In this document: piece after piece, positions 11,331-24,049 of the stretch
Layout of the letters: each line of letters starts with the position of its first letter
Numbering within the stretch: position 1 is the stretch's first letter
Origin: Rhyzopertha dominica
Lineage: Eukaryota; Arthropoda; Insecta; Coleoptera; Bostrichidae
DNA length: 64,000 nt
Assembly (NCBI GenBank): GCA_025024175.1
Contig: QCXZ01000041.1
Coordinates: 24,733,786-24,797,785, forward strand
Direction: 5' to 3'
Notes under the pieces: generated by a model
The model's input: the letters and a program-made list of their open reading frames with translations, nothing else
The model's database searches: none
Told to the model about the DNA's origin: nothing
Translations under genes and position numbers: made by a program

Positions 11331-14300
11331 AGTGCTTTTTGATTTTTAATTAGAAGTCGAGTATTCGATAGAAGCACCACAAACGAATTTAAGGTTTTTA
11401 GCTTTGCTCTTTTGCAATGGCTCGAAAATTATTAACGTCATTTCAAATATGAGAACATAAAGGCAAACCTATTCCTATTAAGCCAAATCTCTATCTCTCA
11501 TAATAAAAAAAAATTACCCATGTTATTCTATACCTTAACTTGGGCATCCGTGCACAATCACAAAAACTTCACATTTTATGGTTTTTATGATTCGTAGTTA
11601 TTTCATTCCCATTACCATAGCGCCATTAAAAATATAATAATAAAACTGCAAAATACGTACAGATCTGAACTGTCAAAATAAAAATTGTTGGACTGCAAAT
11701 AGATCTTAACGCGTTCCAAGGTTAACGTAAATTTTGAAAGAATAAAATGATTAGAATAATTTGAGATACTAATAGGGGCACATACGTTGATTTCTACCTA
11801 TATTATAACTATTTGAATTAAATTGTTTAAATAACACAAGATAATTGTAAATAATGAGCGCATAAATATTTTGCTTTGCATTTATAATTACGATATTTGT
11901 TTAATGAGACTGCATTATGAATCACTGATGCCATGCTACTACATGATTACATTATTTTCATGGAGGTACTTTTTTAAAACGCGTACTAGATGTAATAATT
12001 AAATATATAAATAAGAACTGGTCTGCTATTAGAACAAATAGTCAACAAAATTTGCAACACTTCCAAAAAAATATTCGTCACCATAGCAATTACAAGCTGT
12101 TTCCCAGAACAACTACGCATTATATTGTTGCGAAATACCTAAGTAATCAGCTGAAAGAATCCTGTCAAAAAACAAACACGCAAATGCCCAAATTAGGCAA
12201 CCCTTTTTTAATCTGAGATGTAAACAAGTCCAGCAACGCTAAGCAAACCGAGATAATTCCAAAGGACCAGGAAGCCGCGATTGCACGTTTCCTGTCTACC
12301 TTTTCGCGACGACCCAAATTTCACCTTCCTACCGTGTCAGTATGTCACGTCCAGAGGGTGTTACATAACCTCCAGAAGATGTGGCATACGGACGAGTCAC
12401 GAACAGTTGTATAAGGATCTTTGGCAAGTGAAAGTCGAATTTGTCCCGTAGTTCCATCCAAGCTCACCCACGACTTATGAAACTCGGTTATGTAAATCAC
12501 CCAGATAAAAAAGAACGATTCGGAAAAGATCTGCACCCGAAATGATCTGAGATTTATGTTGACACCAGTGAATTAATGCGAATTTACGAAACACATCGTT
12601 TTTGCGGAAAACAAGGAGTTGAAATTAATTTATTGGAGCATTAAAGGAGAACAGTGGCGATTAGATTTTATCGTCAATCTAATGTGGCAATTTTCGATGT
12701 TGACTTGACAGCAGGGTGTTGGAGATTATTTTGCTTTTATCGTGGATACTTCAGTTGCAAATTCTACTGATAATACTTTATGAATTTCGCAATATTTGAG
12801 AATATATAAGTTTTGAATACACTCCTAAATTCACATGCTCGGAATAATTTTACTTATATGCTATTTATTTACCTAAACACACCTAACTTGTAACCAAATC
12901 GATGTTTTGCCCAGCCTTTCGAGTTGTGCATCATCATTATTTAATGAAAAAGAATTAATGGCTTCGGAATATATTAAATGTTATTACTCAAGTGAGTCAT
13001 CCTATTTCTACCAACTACAAATCTATACATGTTAGGTAGGTACATATAACTGTGTAAAGTATAATTAATACGCAATATGTAGCGATTTAAGTTACTCTTA
13101 ACTTACTTTATAAAACAGTCCTAATGGGTAAAAGTTCACACGGAAAGAATGTTTTCGCAATACGTTGATCAATTCATAAATCAAAGAGGCGGTGGTAACT
13201 TTTACCATTAACAACAGTTTTTCTCATCCCATCTGGGACGGATTCAGAGATCGATAAGCTCGATAAATGCGGTCCAAAAACTAAATATTTTACTTGTGAT
13301 TGAATCCTGTTCACATTAAAATTAAAAATAAATAAAGCNCGAGCTCAAAGAAATCAAGTTCTAAACATTTTCAGGAATTACGGTTACGATTTTATCTTTT
13401 NAAGTTTTTGTTCTTTTTATGTCAATTAAATTACTGTTTAATGTATATGTATTGTTTTTATAATAAAATTATATAGAAATTATATTAAATTGCAATATAC
13501 TACATTGTAAAATTATGGATACCTGTATGTCCCCAAACGCAAATNTCAAATACNGTAGATAGTGCTATCCTATTATATTTTTTAATAACTTATGGAAATA
13601 ACCAGGTATATGAACAAAATTTGTTATATCCGATGGTTGTTTAGTCTAAGGAATTCAAATATTTTGTCATTACCCTTTCCTGCGACCCTGTATTTCTATA
13701 AAATTCTTTTGTCATAAATAAATGTATACTTTGTGCAAGCAATGTGCATCGTTTTCGAAATATTAAAATTGAATTTTAATAATGCAATGCATTGCCTTTT
13801 TATCCGAATAGCAATTATTATATTATTATTAGCATTTTGTGTTTCCTTGTCGGCTTACACAAATTAGAATTTACGTAAGCCTATACGCAAACCAGGTTTC
13901 TCATCTCTGCTTTCGAAAATAAATTATGATTGGGCTTATAAAATTTTTGCTAGAAACTCAAAAAACTCCGAATATGGAAAAAAATTTAATTCAAAAAATT
14001 TTTGCTTTTACACTCATGTAGTAGATGAATTTCCAAAAACTGTTTCTTAGTATAAATGTTTGAGTTGCCATGTATTGAAAATATGTTTGGAATTTCTAAG
14101 GAAACATAAGAGATGCTGTATTTAGTTATGATCATATTGACGAATAAAAATTAATGATATGCCTTCCTGAACCACCATGGTGTTTAAAAACACAAGTTTG
14201 CCCAATTCAAAGTATAGATTTTCTGAACTAGATACTAAACAAGCAACTATGATTTGTTTTTAAGCAAAGTACGGTTTGCCAAATTTAAATAATTTAAATA

Positions 14301-17180
14301 AGAAAGAAACAATTTTCTGCATCGAGTAACCCAATTGGCAATTTGGCACATGTGTATAGGTATGTTATATAATTCCTAGAATGGACAAAATGTTATGTTT
14401 CGAGCTACATCCATCAAATTCAATAAATCATAATATTTAAAACATCTTCAAATCGGTTTCCAAACAATAAAATAAATAAATAGAAAAGAACTTTTCCTCG
14501 ACTACAATAATTGCAAAAGTAACTTTAGTACCTATGTTAAGAAACTAACCTAATCCAAGACAGTTCCGACGCGATAGTTGCGACTAAATGAAAACCCGAA
14601 GAAAAGAGTGGAACACCTAAATATTTTGTTCTATAAAAATATGAATTTTAAACCAGCCTATGGTATTTTACAACAAACACTACCTCAACATGAAGTTACA
14701 ATCAGCTGTTGTCAAAACATCATTCGATAAGTATGTGAATGCTTTGGTAGGTGTACGTCACAGGAGGTGAAGTTTACTAAACAATTAATGCGGTGTTACG
14801 AACGCTCACCTGAGATTGTTTACTCTAATCGGGGCAGTCTCGACGTTAATAAATAAATGTATTTGGATTTAAAGAACATCGTGAAATGCTTGTATTTCGA
14901 TGTTAAATTTATTATTTAAACGCTGCACTGTTATGTGTTATGCAGTGAATCAAAAGGTATGCAATTAATTAGATTAGATAGATTTTAATATGTAGGTAGT
15001 AAACCAAATAAATCCAGCATGGACTAGGCTGGGCTGAAGTTGATTTTCCCTATTGTTAACTGGGCTTTTTAAAGTAATATTAAAATATAGTTAATTTCAA
15101 TGTAAAATCGATCCAAAAAGTTAAGCATAAGGAAGTAGCTGATTAATTAATTATTTATTAATAAATTAAATTAAATAATAATTAATTATTAAATAATGTA
15201 TAACTTATATAGCAAAATACTCTTGTAAACCGCGATGAAGTAAAAAAAGTATTCTAAATTCAGCAACAATGCCTGGAGAACTGTTTGTTCCAAAGTCCCC
15301 AAATTCTGAAAGCACATCTTGACAAATAATCTCTGACGATCTGAAGTCATCATCTAACACAAATTCGTAATTTTTTGCGCAAACCTGTTTTCATTGTAGT
15401 AACATATTATTTGCAGTTTTAGTATTGAACAGATTTGGATTCTAATTTCAATACAATAGCAACACAAAAAATACTACCTAATTTTTATAGAAGCTTCGAA
15501 TCTTCCTAATGGCTGATAAGGGTTTGAAATATTAAAAATCTTACTTAAAATCTCAGCTCAATAACTGTTTACACTCACTTTCTTTTGTCTTACGACGTCT
15601 GTTTTATTACACTATCAGGTTACTAATTCCTATACTGGACGAGCTTGAAATAATCATTTAATTGATCCCAGGCACGTAGCCAGCTTTGATTTCAGAGCCG
15701 GTAACTGAAACTTTAGTGGGGCGCAAACTTTTTTATTTATATAATTATTTAAAAACGCAAAGTAGAAAAACTATGCCTTAATTAAGAAACAAACTATAAA
15801 AAAACTAATTGTAGTGCTAACAATAAGACTGATTGAAACTAAAAGTATATGATCTGTTTTTTAACATTTCGTTAAGTATTTTTTTGTAACAGATAGTACA
15901 GCGATTTTTTAGAGGGGAACAATCTTTCCTTTACTACTATGGGTAAGTTAAAAAAATCAGGGTGTGTCCTTCAAGGAAGAAGAAATTTAATTCTACGTCT
16001 GCTGCTGTAAAAGGTTAAGTATGAACCATGAACCACGGGTTATGTTATGTTTTCTTTGTTGCACAATGTCTACTTATTATTTCTTTAAAAAAACTGGGCC
16101 AATGCCTTAAAATTAAAAATTAGATCAAATATTTGTAGAATAATACAAATAATACAACGCGATCAAAAAGTAACATGGGAGGGGTGTAGCCTTTAGACCC
16201 GCGTTGTATATATCTAAATTTACTCTTCAGGCAATAAAGGAATGGAAAAGTTCTTTGAAAGAGTTTTAATCCCACCTTCCACTAATAGTCAAAGTGCCGA
16301 AGTTCACAAATTATGCAAAATTCCGTATAAACTGTATAAACCCCCAAGACAAGGCAATAAAATCTGCTAGAAGGTAAAGGACACCTTAATCCTCAAACAC
16401 TATTAAAATCCTACCCAGAAGGTAAAGATTGGAAATCTCCAGTATAACGTCCGCACCTACTACAGTGGCAATTAGCATAAAGTGCGGTCCCATAAAATTG
16501 TAGGAAGCTACCCCTTTTAGAACGGGTAAACGGGGTTTGAATTTTCAGGTACCGACAAAGGTCATGACCATTTAACTCTGTAATAACGAATACTTCAGAT
16601 GCTACGATTTTAGGCAACGAACAACTTTTGAGTAATATTTAAAAGGAATGACAACGAATTATTCATCTATTCTTAGTCATTAGTACATGTTGCTGTTCGA
16701 ATGGAAAATCGTGAGAGAAAAATAGGAGAAAGCGAATAAAAATAGATAAAAAAGCATTGACAATGTTTATTAAATGTGAATAAGCGGTGTCGGCTCTGTA
16801 CGGCTAGTCCAATAAGAGGAGTTGAGTCACCACCCCCTGTTGATAAACTGTCCTTTACTATGAAAACAAACGTTGCCACTATACTCCTTTAGATTTTGAT
16901 GTGTAATGTTCTAACGGAATTACCTAAAGCTAATAGCCAGAGAACCATTTTTCACCAAAAATATGAAGGTGAATCAAATTTTGGAAGTGAGATACCTAAG
17001 TAAAGTGAATGATGACTTTGTAGTTCGTTATTATCATTAAAATTAGACAGTAATGCAATGAGATTTTATTTTATTTCAATTTGAATAATTTTTGCGGACG
17101 CAAAACCGTGAGGTTTTTTATATTTTATTTTCAATAGTGTGACCGAGATATTAATCAGTTTTCAGCTCTATGTCCTATGC
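11331..17180. other. Long gene-free AT-rich stretch
   Basis: Nearly 6 kb with no gene, RNA or transposase that I recognise. The open frames (12345-12536, 16411-16617, 16673-16879) show no domain. A very AT-rich, partly palindromic stretch of taatta and attaat words lies at 15140-15200. Unresolved bases occur at 13339, 13401, 13546 and 13554. Confidence 0.5.
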
Positions 17181-17745
17181 TAATTATTGCAAACTTACCA
17201 CCATCTTTTTCTCAATTTTGACTGGACTAAGTTTAATTTCAGAAAGAACTGTTCGAACATTGGTCATGCTAAAACCCAAGACAATTTCTAATTTTACACA
17301 AAGATATAGTATTGACAACCTACCACATACATAAAGGTGCATGGTTGAGACGTCTACAAGGTTTTCTAAGACAAGGTGTAATAATAGATATATCGCCCAG
17401 AAAAATAGATACAGAGACACAAAAAGTCATGATGGGATGCGGTTTGAAAGCTGTGTAAGGTGTGTTCGGTGACGCCACATGCAGCCATGTAAGCAGCAGC
17501 CGATATAACAAAATAGAAACGCCAACAACCAATCTTTATTTAAACATTCCAATACTAGAATTAAAATTATAAATTATTAAATAATAATGAAAAAACAAGT
17601 TAAATTACTTGGACATGTATCAAATTTGGCACATGTTATANGTACGACGCGATACAACTTAATTTGTTTATTCCCACAAACATTACATACTAACTGTACT
17701 CATCAACTGGATGAGAGAAATGTAATTGGGTATTATCACTTTAAA
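17181..17745 (+). repeat. Dispersed repeat R1, copy 2
   Basis: Counterpart of 1650-2148 in the same orientation, sharing the landmarks listed there, including gacgcc..catgcagccatg near 17470 and tggatgagagaaatg near 17708. It ends close to the second THAP repeat. No continuous reading frame. Confidence 0.6.
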
Positions 17746-17814
17746 AAAAAATCACGTAAAGTGAATCTTGAAGTGCATATATATCGTACTCCATGTTAAA
17801 AAAAAAAACAAAAA

Positions 17815-18501
17815 AAATATTTGTAGGTAGAGAATTTCAGGTCTGAAATTCGAATCTTAGGAGTTATCGCCAAAACGCTTCTATCCAAGGTTATTCAACT
17901 CGTGACGTCAAGTGTCATGTAAATATTACCGATGAGCGTGCTGTTTAATGCTGTAGTATCATTCTTATATTGGAAAAGCTTTTGTGTGGTGTTTATTGAA
18001 AGGACGGTGTAAGAGGTCGCACCAAAAAGTGATTTGTGTAGTTTTACAAGCATCTATTATGTATGGAAAACAAAACAAGTGTTGTTTTGTACATGGTTAT
18101 AAAACTACTTCTGTCAGTACAGCTAACAAATTTTTTGTAACCGTTCCTCGAGATTATCAACATATGAAAAAGTTGTTTAAGGCCCCTAGACATGATACGC
18201 CGAAACCGCAACATTTGTTTTTCTGTTGTGAAGATCGTCTTAATTCTTACTGTAAGTTTTATTATTCTTTTTTGGGGTTATAAGTGTTTAGCATTCAATT
18301 TCCATTTTGTTATAGCTTGAAGAGGATATGAAAAATTATATGCGTTTTAAGTTGATAGAGGGAAATGTTATAATAAAGAACGACGTTGTTCCCCATATAT
18401 TCGACTGTTAGCCAGACCGGAAGCGAGCCGCAAGAGCCCCGAAAATAAATGGCAATTTATATTTATTCTGACCTCTAAAATAAATGTCAAGTTTAGGGTA
18501 C
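17815..18501 (+). repeat. THAP-coding dispersed repeat, copy 2 (left part)
   Basis: Direct-strand copy of the repeat at 7515-8250. It is split by the BEL element, and its last about 100 bp continue at 24684-24779. The common 5' block (aattcgaatcttaggagt, then cgtgacgtcaagtgtcatg) precedes the THAP frame. It abuts repeat R1 on its left. Confidence 0.85.
18059..18412 (+). pseudogene. THAP domain in two exon-like blocks, copy 2
   Basis: From the Met codon at 18059 the frame reads MYGKQNKCCFVHGYKTT, then FVTVPRDYQHMKKLFKAP, then LFFCCEDRLN. After a gtaagt...ttatag intron-like gap (about 18254-18313), a second block reads LEEDMKNYMRFKLIEGNVII and VVPHIFDC before a stop. This is the order of an insect THAP protein of the kind that continues into a CQPDRKR motif; here the Gln position is a stop. 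Two zinc-ligand positions look lost: an expected second Cys reads as His/Gly, and the His of the CEDHF box is Arg. The phases of the two blocks do not join cleanly across the gap. Probably dead. Confidence 0.65.
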
Positions 18502-18726
18502 TGTCGCGTAGGAGAGCGAATAGTAAGAGCAGGACTTACGTAAGTAGGTTGTAGAACAGTGGGACTGCAGGCCAAGGGGTGCAGTACTTGACTTGGTCTT
18601 GTTAGCGAAAATGGCACGAGCGCGCACACCATGAAAGATCCGGTGCAACTGGTCGTCTTCAGGAGAGACAAGGACAAAATGGTAAACGGAAAAAGGAGCA
18701 ACAAAAACTGGATCCAATATCCAACA
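18502..18726 (-). repeat. BEL 3' LTR
   Basis: 225 bp, identical to 24454-24678. On the minus strand it reads tgttggatat at its start and cgcgaca at its end. Just upstream on that strand is a short purine-rich run (ggtgggcgg), a weak candidate polypurine tract. Confidence 0.97.
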
Positions 18727-18910
18727 TAACCGCCCACCAATTTTGATAACAAAATTAAATAATATTTAAATATTAGCGAGTATCGCTATTAAAGAAATAA
18801 CTATTGAATAAGGTAACTCAAAATTAAAATTTGTATGAAAGAGATAACAAAACTTAATTATTAATAACATTTCAAATGGCTATGGCTAAGTGTACACCCC
18901 ATTTGTCAGG

Positions 18911-21900
18911 CTAATCCTTTGGTAAAGGACTTAGCTTAACAACAGGACGACGAAACACACCAGCTTTAGTCTTAACGTCCACTACACGGACAACTTTATC
19001 AGAACCCGGATACACACGTTCAACGCGCCCTAAAGGCCAATGCAAAGGAGGTACATTATTTTCGTGTATTAATACTAAGTCGCCTTCAACAATATTATTT
19101 ACGGATTTGGTCCATTTAGATTTCTGTTGAAGAGTATGCAAGTAGTCTTTCCTCCACCGGTTCCAAAAACATTGCATAGATTGTTGAATCAGTTGCCAAC
19201 GGGACAAGCGGTTCAGTTTAGTGTCAGTTAAATCATACTCCGGAACTTCTAATAAAGGACCGCCTATAATAAAGTGACCGGGAGTAAGAACATCAAATTC
19301 ATTTGCATCTGACGAAATTGGACAAAGAGGGCGGCTATTAAGAACAGCTTCGATACGGCAAAATAATGTAGCGAACTCTTCAAAAGTAAAAGCTTGTGCG
19401 CCTACTACTCTTTTAACGTGATACTTAGCGGATTTTATACCACTCTCCCAAATTCCTCCGAAGTGTGGAGAAGAAGGCGGGATAAATTTCCATTCGATGC
19501 CTTGACTGCTTAGAGCATTCGTAATAGTTTCAAAATGTGGAGCAGAGAGGATATAATTTTGAACGTCCATTAAATATCTAGTCGCTCCAAGAAAATTTCT
19601 ACCATTGTCGCTATAAATACAGCGACAGAGGCCTCGACGACTAACAAAACGATTCAAGGAAGCTAAGAATGCGTCAGTCGACAAATCTGAAACCAGTTCC
19701 AAATGAACAGCCTTAGTAGCCATACAAACAAATAACGCTAGATAAGCTTTGGAAATTTTAGCATTTCTGCGAGTTGATTCTTTGATAGGGAAAGGACCTC
19801 CAAAATCTACACCAACATTAAGAAATGGTCGACCCTGACTTACCCTCGAGGAAGGCAGATTTCCCATGGTGGGATGTAAAGCGGGTGCTTTCTGGCGCAA
19901 ACAAGTAAGACACCGTCTAAGGCGCTGACGAATGACACTTCGCGCTGCAATTATCCAAAAGGTGCGGCACAATAAAGACTGTAGGGTTCTAGGACCAACA
20001 TGCAAGTAAGACCGATGATAATAGTCAATTATCAAGTGACTTAAGTGACTATGTTTAGGAAGCAGAATAGGATGCTTCGCAGAGTATGGGAGAGAAGAAT
20101 TTTGAAGTCTTCCACCGACCCGCCATATGCCTAATGTGTCTCTGAAGGGGCTTAAAGAAGATAGAGATTTCGAAAATTTGGTAGCAGCAGTTGCATCAAA
20201 ATAAACCTCCTGTGTATGTTTAACCCAGCACATAAGAGCGTTCTGAAGTTCAACACACGATAAAATGGCACTGGATTGACGACTCAAAGGTTTCATGCAA
20301 TTGTTACTGAAACGAAGGCACCATGCAGTGATTCTTTGCAGGGAATGAAGGTCTGAAAAACGCTGCAAAACTTCACTTTCTTCAGTCCGCGCAATTACTG
20401 TTGAGATCAACGAATGGACGGGCTTTCGTTCGGGAATATTATCAGAAGCAACAGGAACGTTTTCTGAAATTGGCCATTCTGTGCAAGGAAGCTTAAGCCA
20501 CGGAGGGCCAGTCCACCAAAAATCGCATGAACTGATATTCGAAGGCAGCAGTCCTCTGCATGCCAAATCGGCAGGATTTTCATCAGATGAAACATGATGC
20601 CATAGATTAGGCTCGAGAATATCGTGGATTTGGACCACGCGATTAGATACAAACGTTTTAAGAAGATGGGGTGCGGTGCAAAGCCATGAGAGAACTATAG
20701 TAGAATCAGTCCAGGCTGAAATTTTCGGTTTAACTGGAAAGCATTCTCCGAGAGAACTTAAAAGAAATTTAAAAGTTTTAGCTAAAAGAAGAGCTCCACA
20801 TAGCTCTAGTCGAGGGATAGACAACGGCTTTATGGGAGCAACCTTAGACTTAGCGATTAGAAGTCTAATTTTGGGTTCAGCATTTTTAGAAAAAACACAT
20901 AGGTATACAACAGCTGCGTAACCTCTTTCGCTGGCATCAGAAAATCCGACAAGATGATAATCTATGCCATCACTAGCAAATATATAACGAGGTATCTTAA
21001 CATGTCTCAATAAAGGTAAGCTCGTGATAAAAGAAATCCATACCTTTTGAATATCCAGAGGGAGGACAGAATCCCATTCAAGACAACGCTTCCAAAGCTC
21101 TTGCATTAAAGATTTAGCAAGAAAAATAACTGGAGAAATCCAGCCAAGGGGATCGTATAATCGGGCAATACAAGATAACACTGACCTTTTAGTATGATTG
21201 CACTCGAAAGGTGAAGTATGGTAAGAAAACGAGTCACTGTTAGGATCCCAATAGACGCCGAGTAATTTCAAGGAAATCTCAACTTCAGGGGAAAAGAAGG
21301 GCTGCATATCACACTTATCTGGAGGTAGATGGTCAAGCAAGCTAGTGTCATTACTGGCCCATTTTGCCAGTTCGAAACCTCCTAGCTCTAATAGCCTAAT
21401 TAGATCAGCCTGTAATTTTAAAGCGTCTTCCACAGAAGATGAGCCCGCCAAGATGTCGTCAATATACGTACAATTCGCAATTAGTTTGGAAGCTTCTGGA
21501 AAGTGCAAACCTTCATCTTTCACTAATTGCTGCAAGGTGCGGATAGCTAAATAGGGTGATGAAGACACTCCATAAGTTACGGTTAAGAGTTCAAATTCTT
21601 TGACAGTTTCATTTGGAGAGGGTCTCCAGAGGATATGCTGAAATTTTCTGTGTTCTGGTAACACTAGAATCTGACGATACATTTTGGTTATATCGCACAC
21701 AAAAACTATCGGATGAATTCTAAAGCTACAGAGAATAGAAGCGAGGTTCGGTTGTAGCTTAGGACCAGCATACAACAAGTCATTAAGAGATTGATTGGAT
21801 AGCGTTTTTGAAGAGGCATTAAAAACTACCCGAATTTTAGTTTTGTTGCCAGCAGTTTTAAAAACCGCGTGATGTGGAATATAATTAGTGCTAGGACTGA

Positions 21901-24049
21901 AAGTACCAGAAGAAATAGACTTCATGTGTCCCAAAGATTCATATTCCGACAAAAATGTATTATAGGACTGGAAGAGGTCAGGGTCACGCTTAAAACGTCG
22001 TTCTAGAGAGTTTAAAGAAGAGCTGGCGATTGATAACGACTCACCCAGGAGGGAAGCATCATCCTTAAACATAAGAGGAACAACATAACGGCCCGTATCA
22101 TCACGTTGATGCAAGCATTGATACATTTTCTCACAAATAAGATCACAAGGATCAACAGGTGGTTCAGAAAGCACTTCCTCCACTTCCCAGAATTGCTTCA
22201 TAATGGTTTCGAGAGAATACGGTTCTGTGGCAACCCCACAATAACTAGAAGATGGAAGCGAATAATCATTAGGAACTTTACCCATAATGACGTAACCAAA
22301 GATACTATTAAGAGCGATGGGTGTGCCTTGAGAAGAGGCAAACCGCCCACCGTCAAATATGTAGGGAAAAACATCAGCCCCAAGTAGAACCTCAATGCGT
22401 CCAGGTTTCTCAAAATCAGGGTCAGCTAGAATAAGTTGATCAAATTCCTCGTGCAATAAATTAGATCCCTGGACAGACGGTGTATAAGTAGTGATTTTTG
22501 GCAACACGACAGCATCAGTATGTAGAATCGGTTGCGAAGTATTGTAAGGTTTGATCGTTAAAGAAATCAAACCTGAGGAAGAAGAATTCACAGAACCCCC
22601 AATACCAGTAATAGGGCAATGACACCTCTGCACAGGAAAATGCAGACGTCGACTAAATGAACGGGTCACGAGCGAGATCTGAGAACCAGAATCAATCAAA
22701 GCTCTGGCTTTGTGATATTGACCATTGCTATCCAAAATCAGTACGCAGGCAGTACCTAAAAGAGTTGTGGTAGACTTGGTCGATATGGAATGACATATTG
22801 GAGCTATGGAATGACTATTAGCACTAGACGTAGAAGGTTCTACAGAATCGGGAGCTGGCTTTGGCTTATTTTGTTCCGTGTGTAGTAATGTATGATGTCG
22901 ATGACCGCACAAAAAACACGATGCTTTCGAGGGACAAGCTGAAGAAGGGTGACCTCCTTTTAAACAATTACAGCAAAGTTTGGCAGATTTAGAGAAATTG
23001 AGCCGATCTAAAGCAGATAAGGAACGAAAATCAGAACATTTATAGATGGTATGCTCATTTTTTTTGCAATATGGACACAATTTTGCTAAGGCAGTAAGAA
23101 TAGCCTTTTTTGGAACAAAGTTCGGAGACCATGATGATTTAGCATGAATAGATTTATTAAGATTAACGTTTTTACTAACGCAAGGCGAACTAGCTTGTGT
23201 CAGGGAAGCTGCTCGCACTTGTTTGTCAATGAACTCCATTAAAGTATTGAACGTTGGCAAAGTAGGACCATCATTTTCAGTTTCAAAGTTTTTCCGTGTA
23301 TTTGAATCCAAACATCTCAAAGCGATATGTAATAAAACAAAATCGTCTAAATTATTCACTGATACTGCTTTAATAGCATTAAAATTCTCCGAAAACGTTT
23401 CATGAAACTTGCTGAGTTGTTCAAACCCATCAATTTGCAAAGGCTTAAAACTGAGCATCTGATCTAAGTAACACGCAAGTTGCAATCTTTTGTTTTCATA
23501 CTTCTTAACAAGAGCTTCAAAAACAACAGTATAATTAGCTTCATTTAACGGAAGGCTACGAACTATAGTAGCAGCAGGACCTGAAACTACTGAGTGCAAA
23601 TAATGAAACTTATCTACATTATTTAAACTACGGTTTTCATGAATTAAACTTTTATAAGTGCCATAGAATGTAGGCCAGGATTTAATATTACCGTCAAAAG
23701 GCACTAGTGAAATTTTAGGCAATTTAGGATTAGGGCACTTAGAAGTGGTAGATTCCAAGTTCTCGTTCTTCAAAATTTTTTCTGCATTTGATTGAATTTC
23801 AAAGTAAATGTCATCTGCGGAAGCACCAGATATATCAACATTTAACTTAACCTGGAGAGCCATAATCTTTGCTTGAATATCCTCAAACTCATTATAACTA
23901 TCGTCGATTTTTGCAAATCGTACCTTGAACGATAAAACTTTAGACGGATCAGTAAGTGCTGATTTGGACGCGTCAAGTAAATTTTGCAGCCGCAAATAAA
24001 GTCGTTCTCTGCGGTTTATTAAAATTTTCAGATCGGCCTCGGAAGCCAT
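18911..24049 (-). CDS. BEL/Pao gag-pol polyprotein
   Basis: 1712 residues with no internal stop. Domain order as read: a gag-like DUF1759 region at about 115-280; Cys/His zinc knuckles at 325-390 (CPYCKKNEHTIYKC and two more); an aspartic protease with LIDSGS at 451-456; a reverse transcriptase at about 735-920 with first Asp at 786 and YIDD at 862-865; an RNase H with D1038, E1082, D1115 and D1161; an integrase zinc finger (H1345, H1350, C1380, C1383); an integrase core with D1415, D1481 and E1535; and a C-terminal DUF5641 region at about 1605-1705. This is the standard BEL/Pao layout, with gag and pol fused in one frame. Every catalytic residue I looked for is present. The start at 24049 follows the 5' LTR and leader and gives MASEADLK, a typical BEL gag start. 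Its product would copy and integrate the element in germline cells. The only better-supported open frames in the window are the exons of the two host genes. Confidence 0.97.
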   Translation of the reverse strand: MASEADLKILINRRERLYLRLQNLLDASKSALTDPSKVLSFKVRFAKIDDSYNEFEDIQAKIMALQVKLNVDISGASADDIYFEIQSNAEKILKNENLESTTSKCPNPKLPKISLVPFDGNIKSWPTFYGTYKSLIHENRSLNNVDKFHYLHSVVSGPAATIVRSLPLNEANYTVVFEALVKKYENKRLQLACYLDQMLSFKPLQIDGFEQLSKFHETFSENFNAIKAVSVNNLDDFVLLHIALRCLDSNTRKNFETENDGPTLPTFNTLMEFIDKQVRAASLTQASSPCVSKNVNLNKSIHAKSSWSPNFVPKKAILTALAKLCPYCKKNEHTIYKCSDFRSLSALDRLNFSKSAKLCCNCLKGGHPSSACPSKASCFLCGHRHHTLLHTEQNKPKPAPDSVEPSTSSANSHSIAPICHSISTKSTTTLLGTACVLILDSNGQYHKARALIDSGSQISLVTRSFSRRLHFPVQRCHCPITGIGGSVNSSSSGLISLTIKPYNTSQPILHTDAVVLPKITTYTPSVQGSNLLHEEFDQLILADPDFEKPGRIEVLLGADVFPYIFDGGRFASSQGTPIALNSIFGYVIMGKVPNDYSLPSSSYCGVATEPYSLETIMKQFWEVEEVLSEPPVDPCDLICEKMYQCLHQRDDTGRYVVPLMFKDDASLLGESLSIASSSLNSLERRFKRDPDLFQSYNTFLSEYESLGHMKSISSGTFSPSTNYIPHHAVFKTAGNKTKIRVVFNASSKTLSNQSLNDLLYAGPKLQPNLASILCSFRIHPIVFVCDITKMYRQILVLPEHRKFQHILWRPSPNETVKEFELLTVTYGVSSSPYLAIRTLQQLVKDEGLHFPEASKLIANCTYIDDILAGSSSVEDALKLQADLIRLLELGGFELAKWASNDTSLLDHLPPDKCDMQPFFSPEVEISLKLLGVYWDPNSDSFSYHTSPFECNHTKRSVLSCIARLYDPLGWISPVIFLAKSLMQELWKRCLEWDSVLPLDIQKVWISFITSLPLLRHVKIPRYIFASDGIDYHLVGFSDASERGYAAVVYLCVFSKNAEPKIRLLIAKSKVAPIKPLSIPRLELCGALLLAKTFKFLLSSLGECFPVKPKISAWTDSTIVLSWLCTAPHLLKTFVSNRVVQIHDILEPNLWHHVSSDENPADLACRGLLPSNISSCDFWWTGPPWLKLPCTEWPISENVPVASDNIPERKPVHSLISTVIARTEESEVLQRFSDLHSLQRITAWCLRFSNNCMKPLSRQSSAILSCVELQNALMCWVKHTQEVYFDATAATKFSKSLSSLSPFRDTLGIWRVGGRLQNSSLPYSAKHPILLPKHSHLSHLIIDYYHRSYLHVGPRTLQSLLCRTFWIIAARSVIRQRLRRCLTCLRQKAPALHPTMGNLPSSRVSQGRPFLNVGVDFGGPFPIKESTRRNAKISKAYLALFVCMATKAVHLELVSDLSTDAFLASLNRFVSRRGLCRCIYSDNGRNFLGATRYLMDVQNYILSAPHFETITNALSSQGIEWKFIPPSSPHFGGIWESGIKSAKYHVKRVVGAQAFTFEEFATLFCRIEAVLNSRPLCPISSDANEFDVLTPGHFIIGGPLLEVPEYDLTDTKLNRLSRWQLIQQSMQCFWNRWRKDYLHTLQQKSKWTKSVNNIVEGDLVLIHENNVPPLHWPLGRVERVYPGSDKVVRVVDVKTKAGVFRRPVVKLSPLPKD

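Noticed and set aside
12345..12536. 63-codon minus-strand frame with a protein-like feel
   Set aside because: Short, isolated, overlaps a similarly open plus-strand reading and matches no motif I know.
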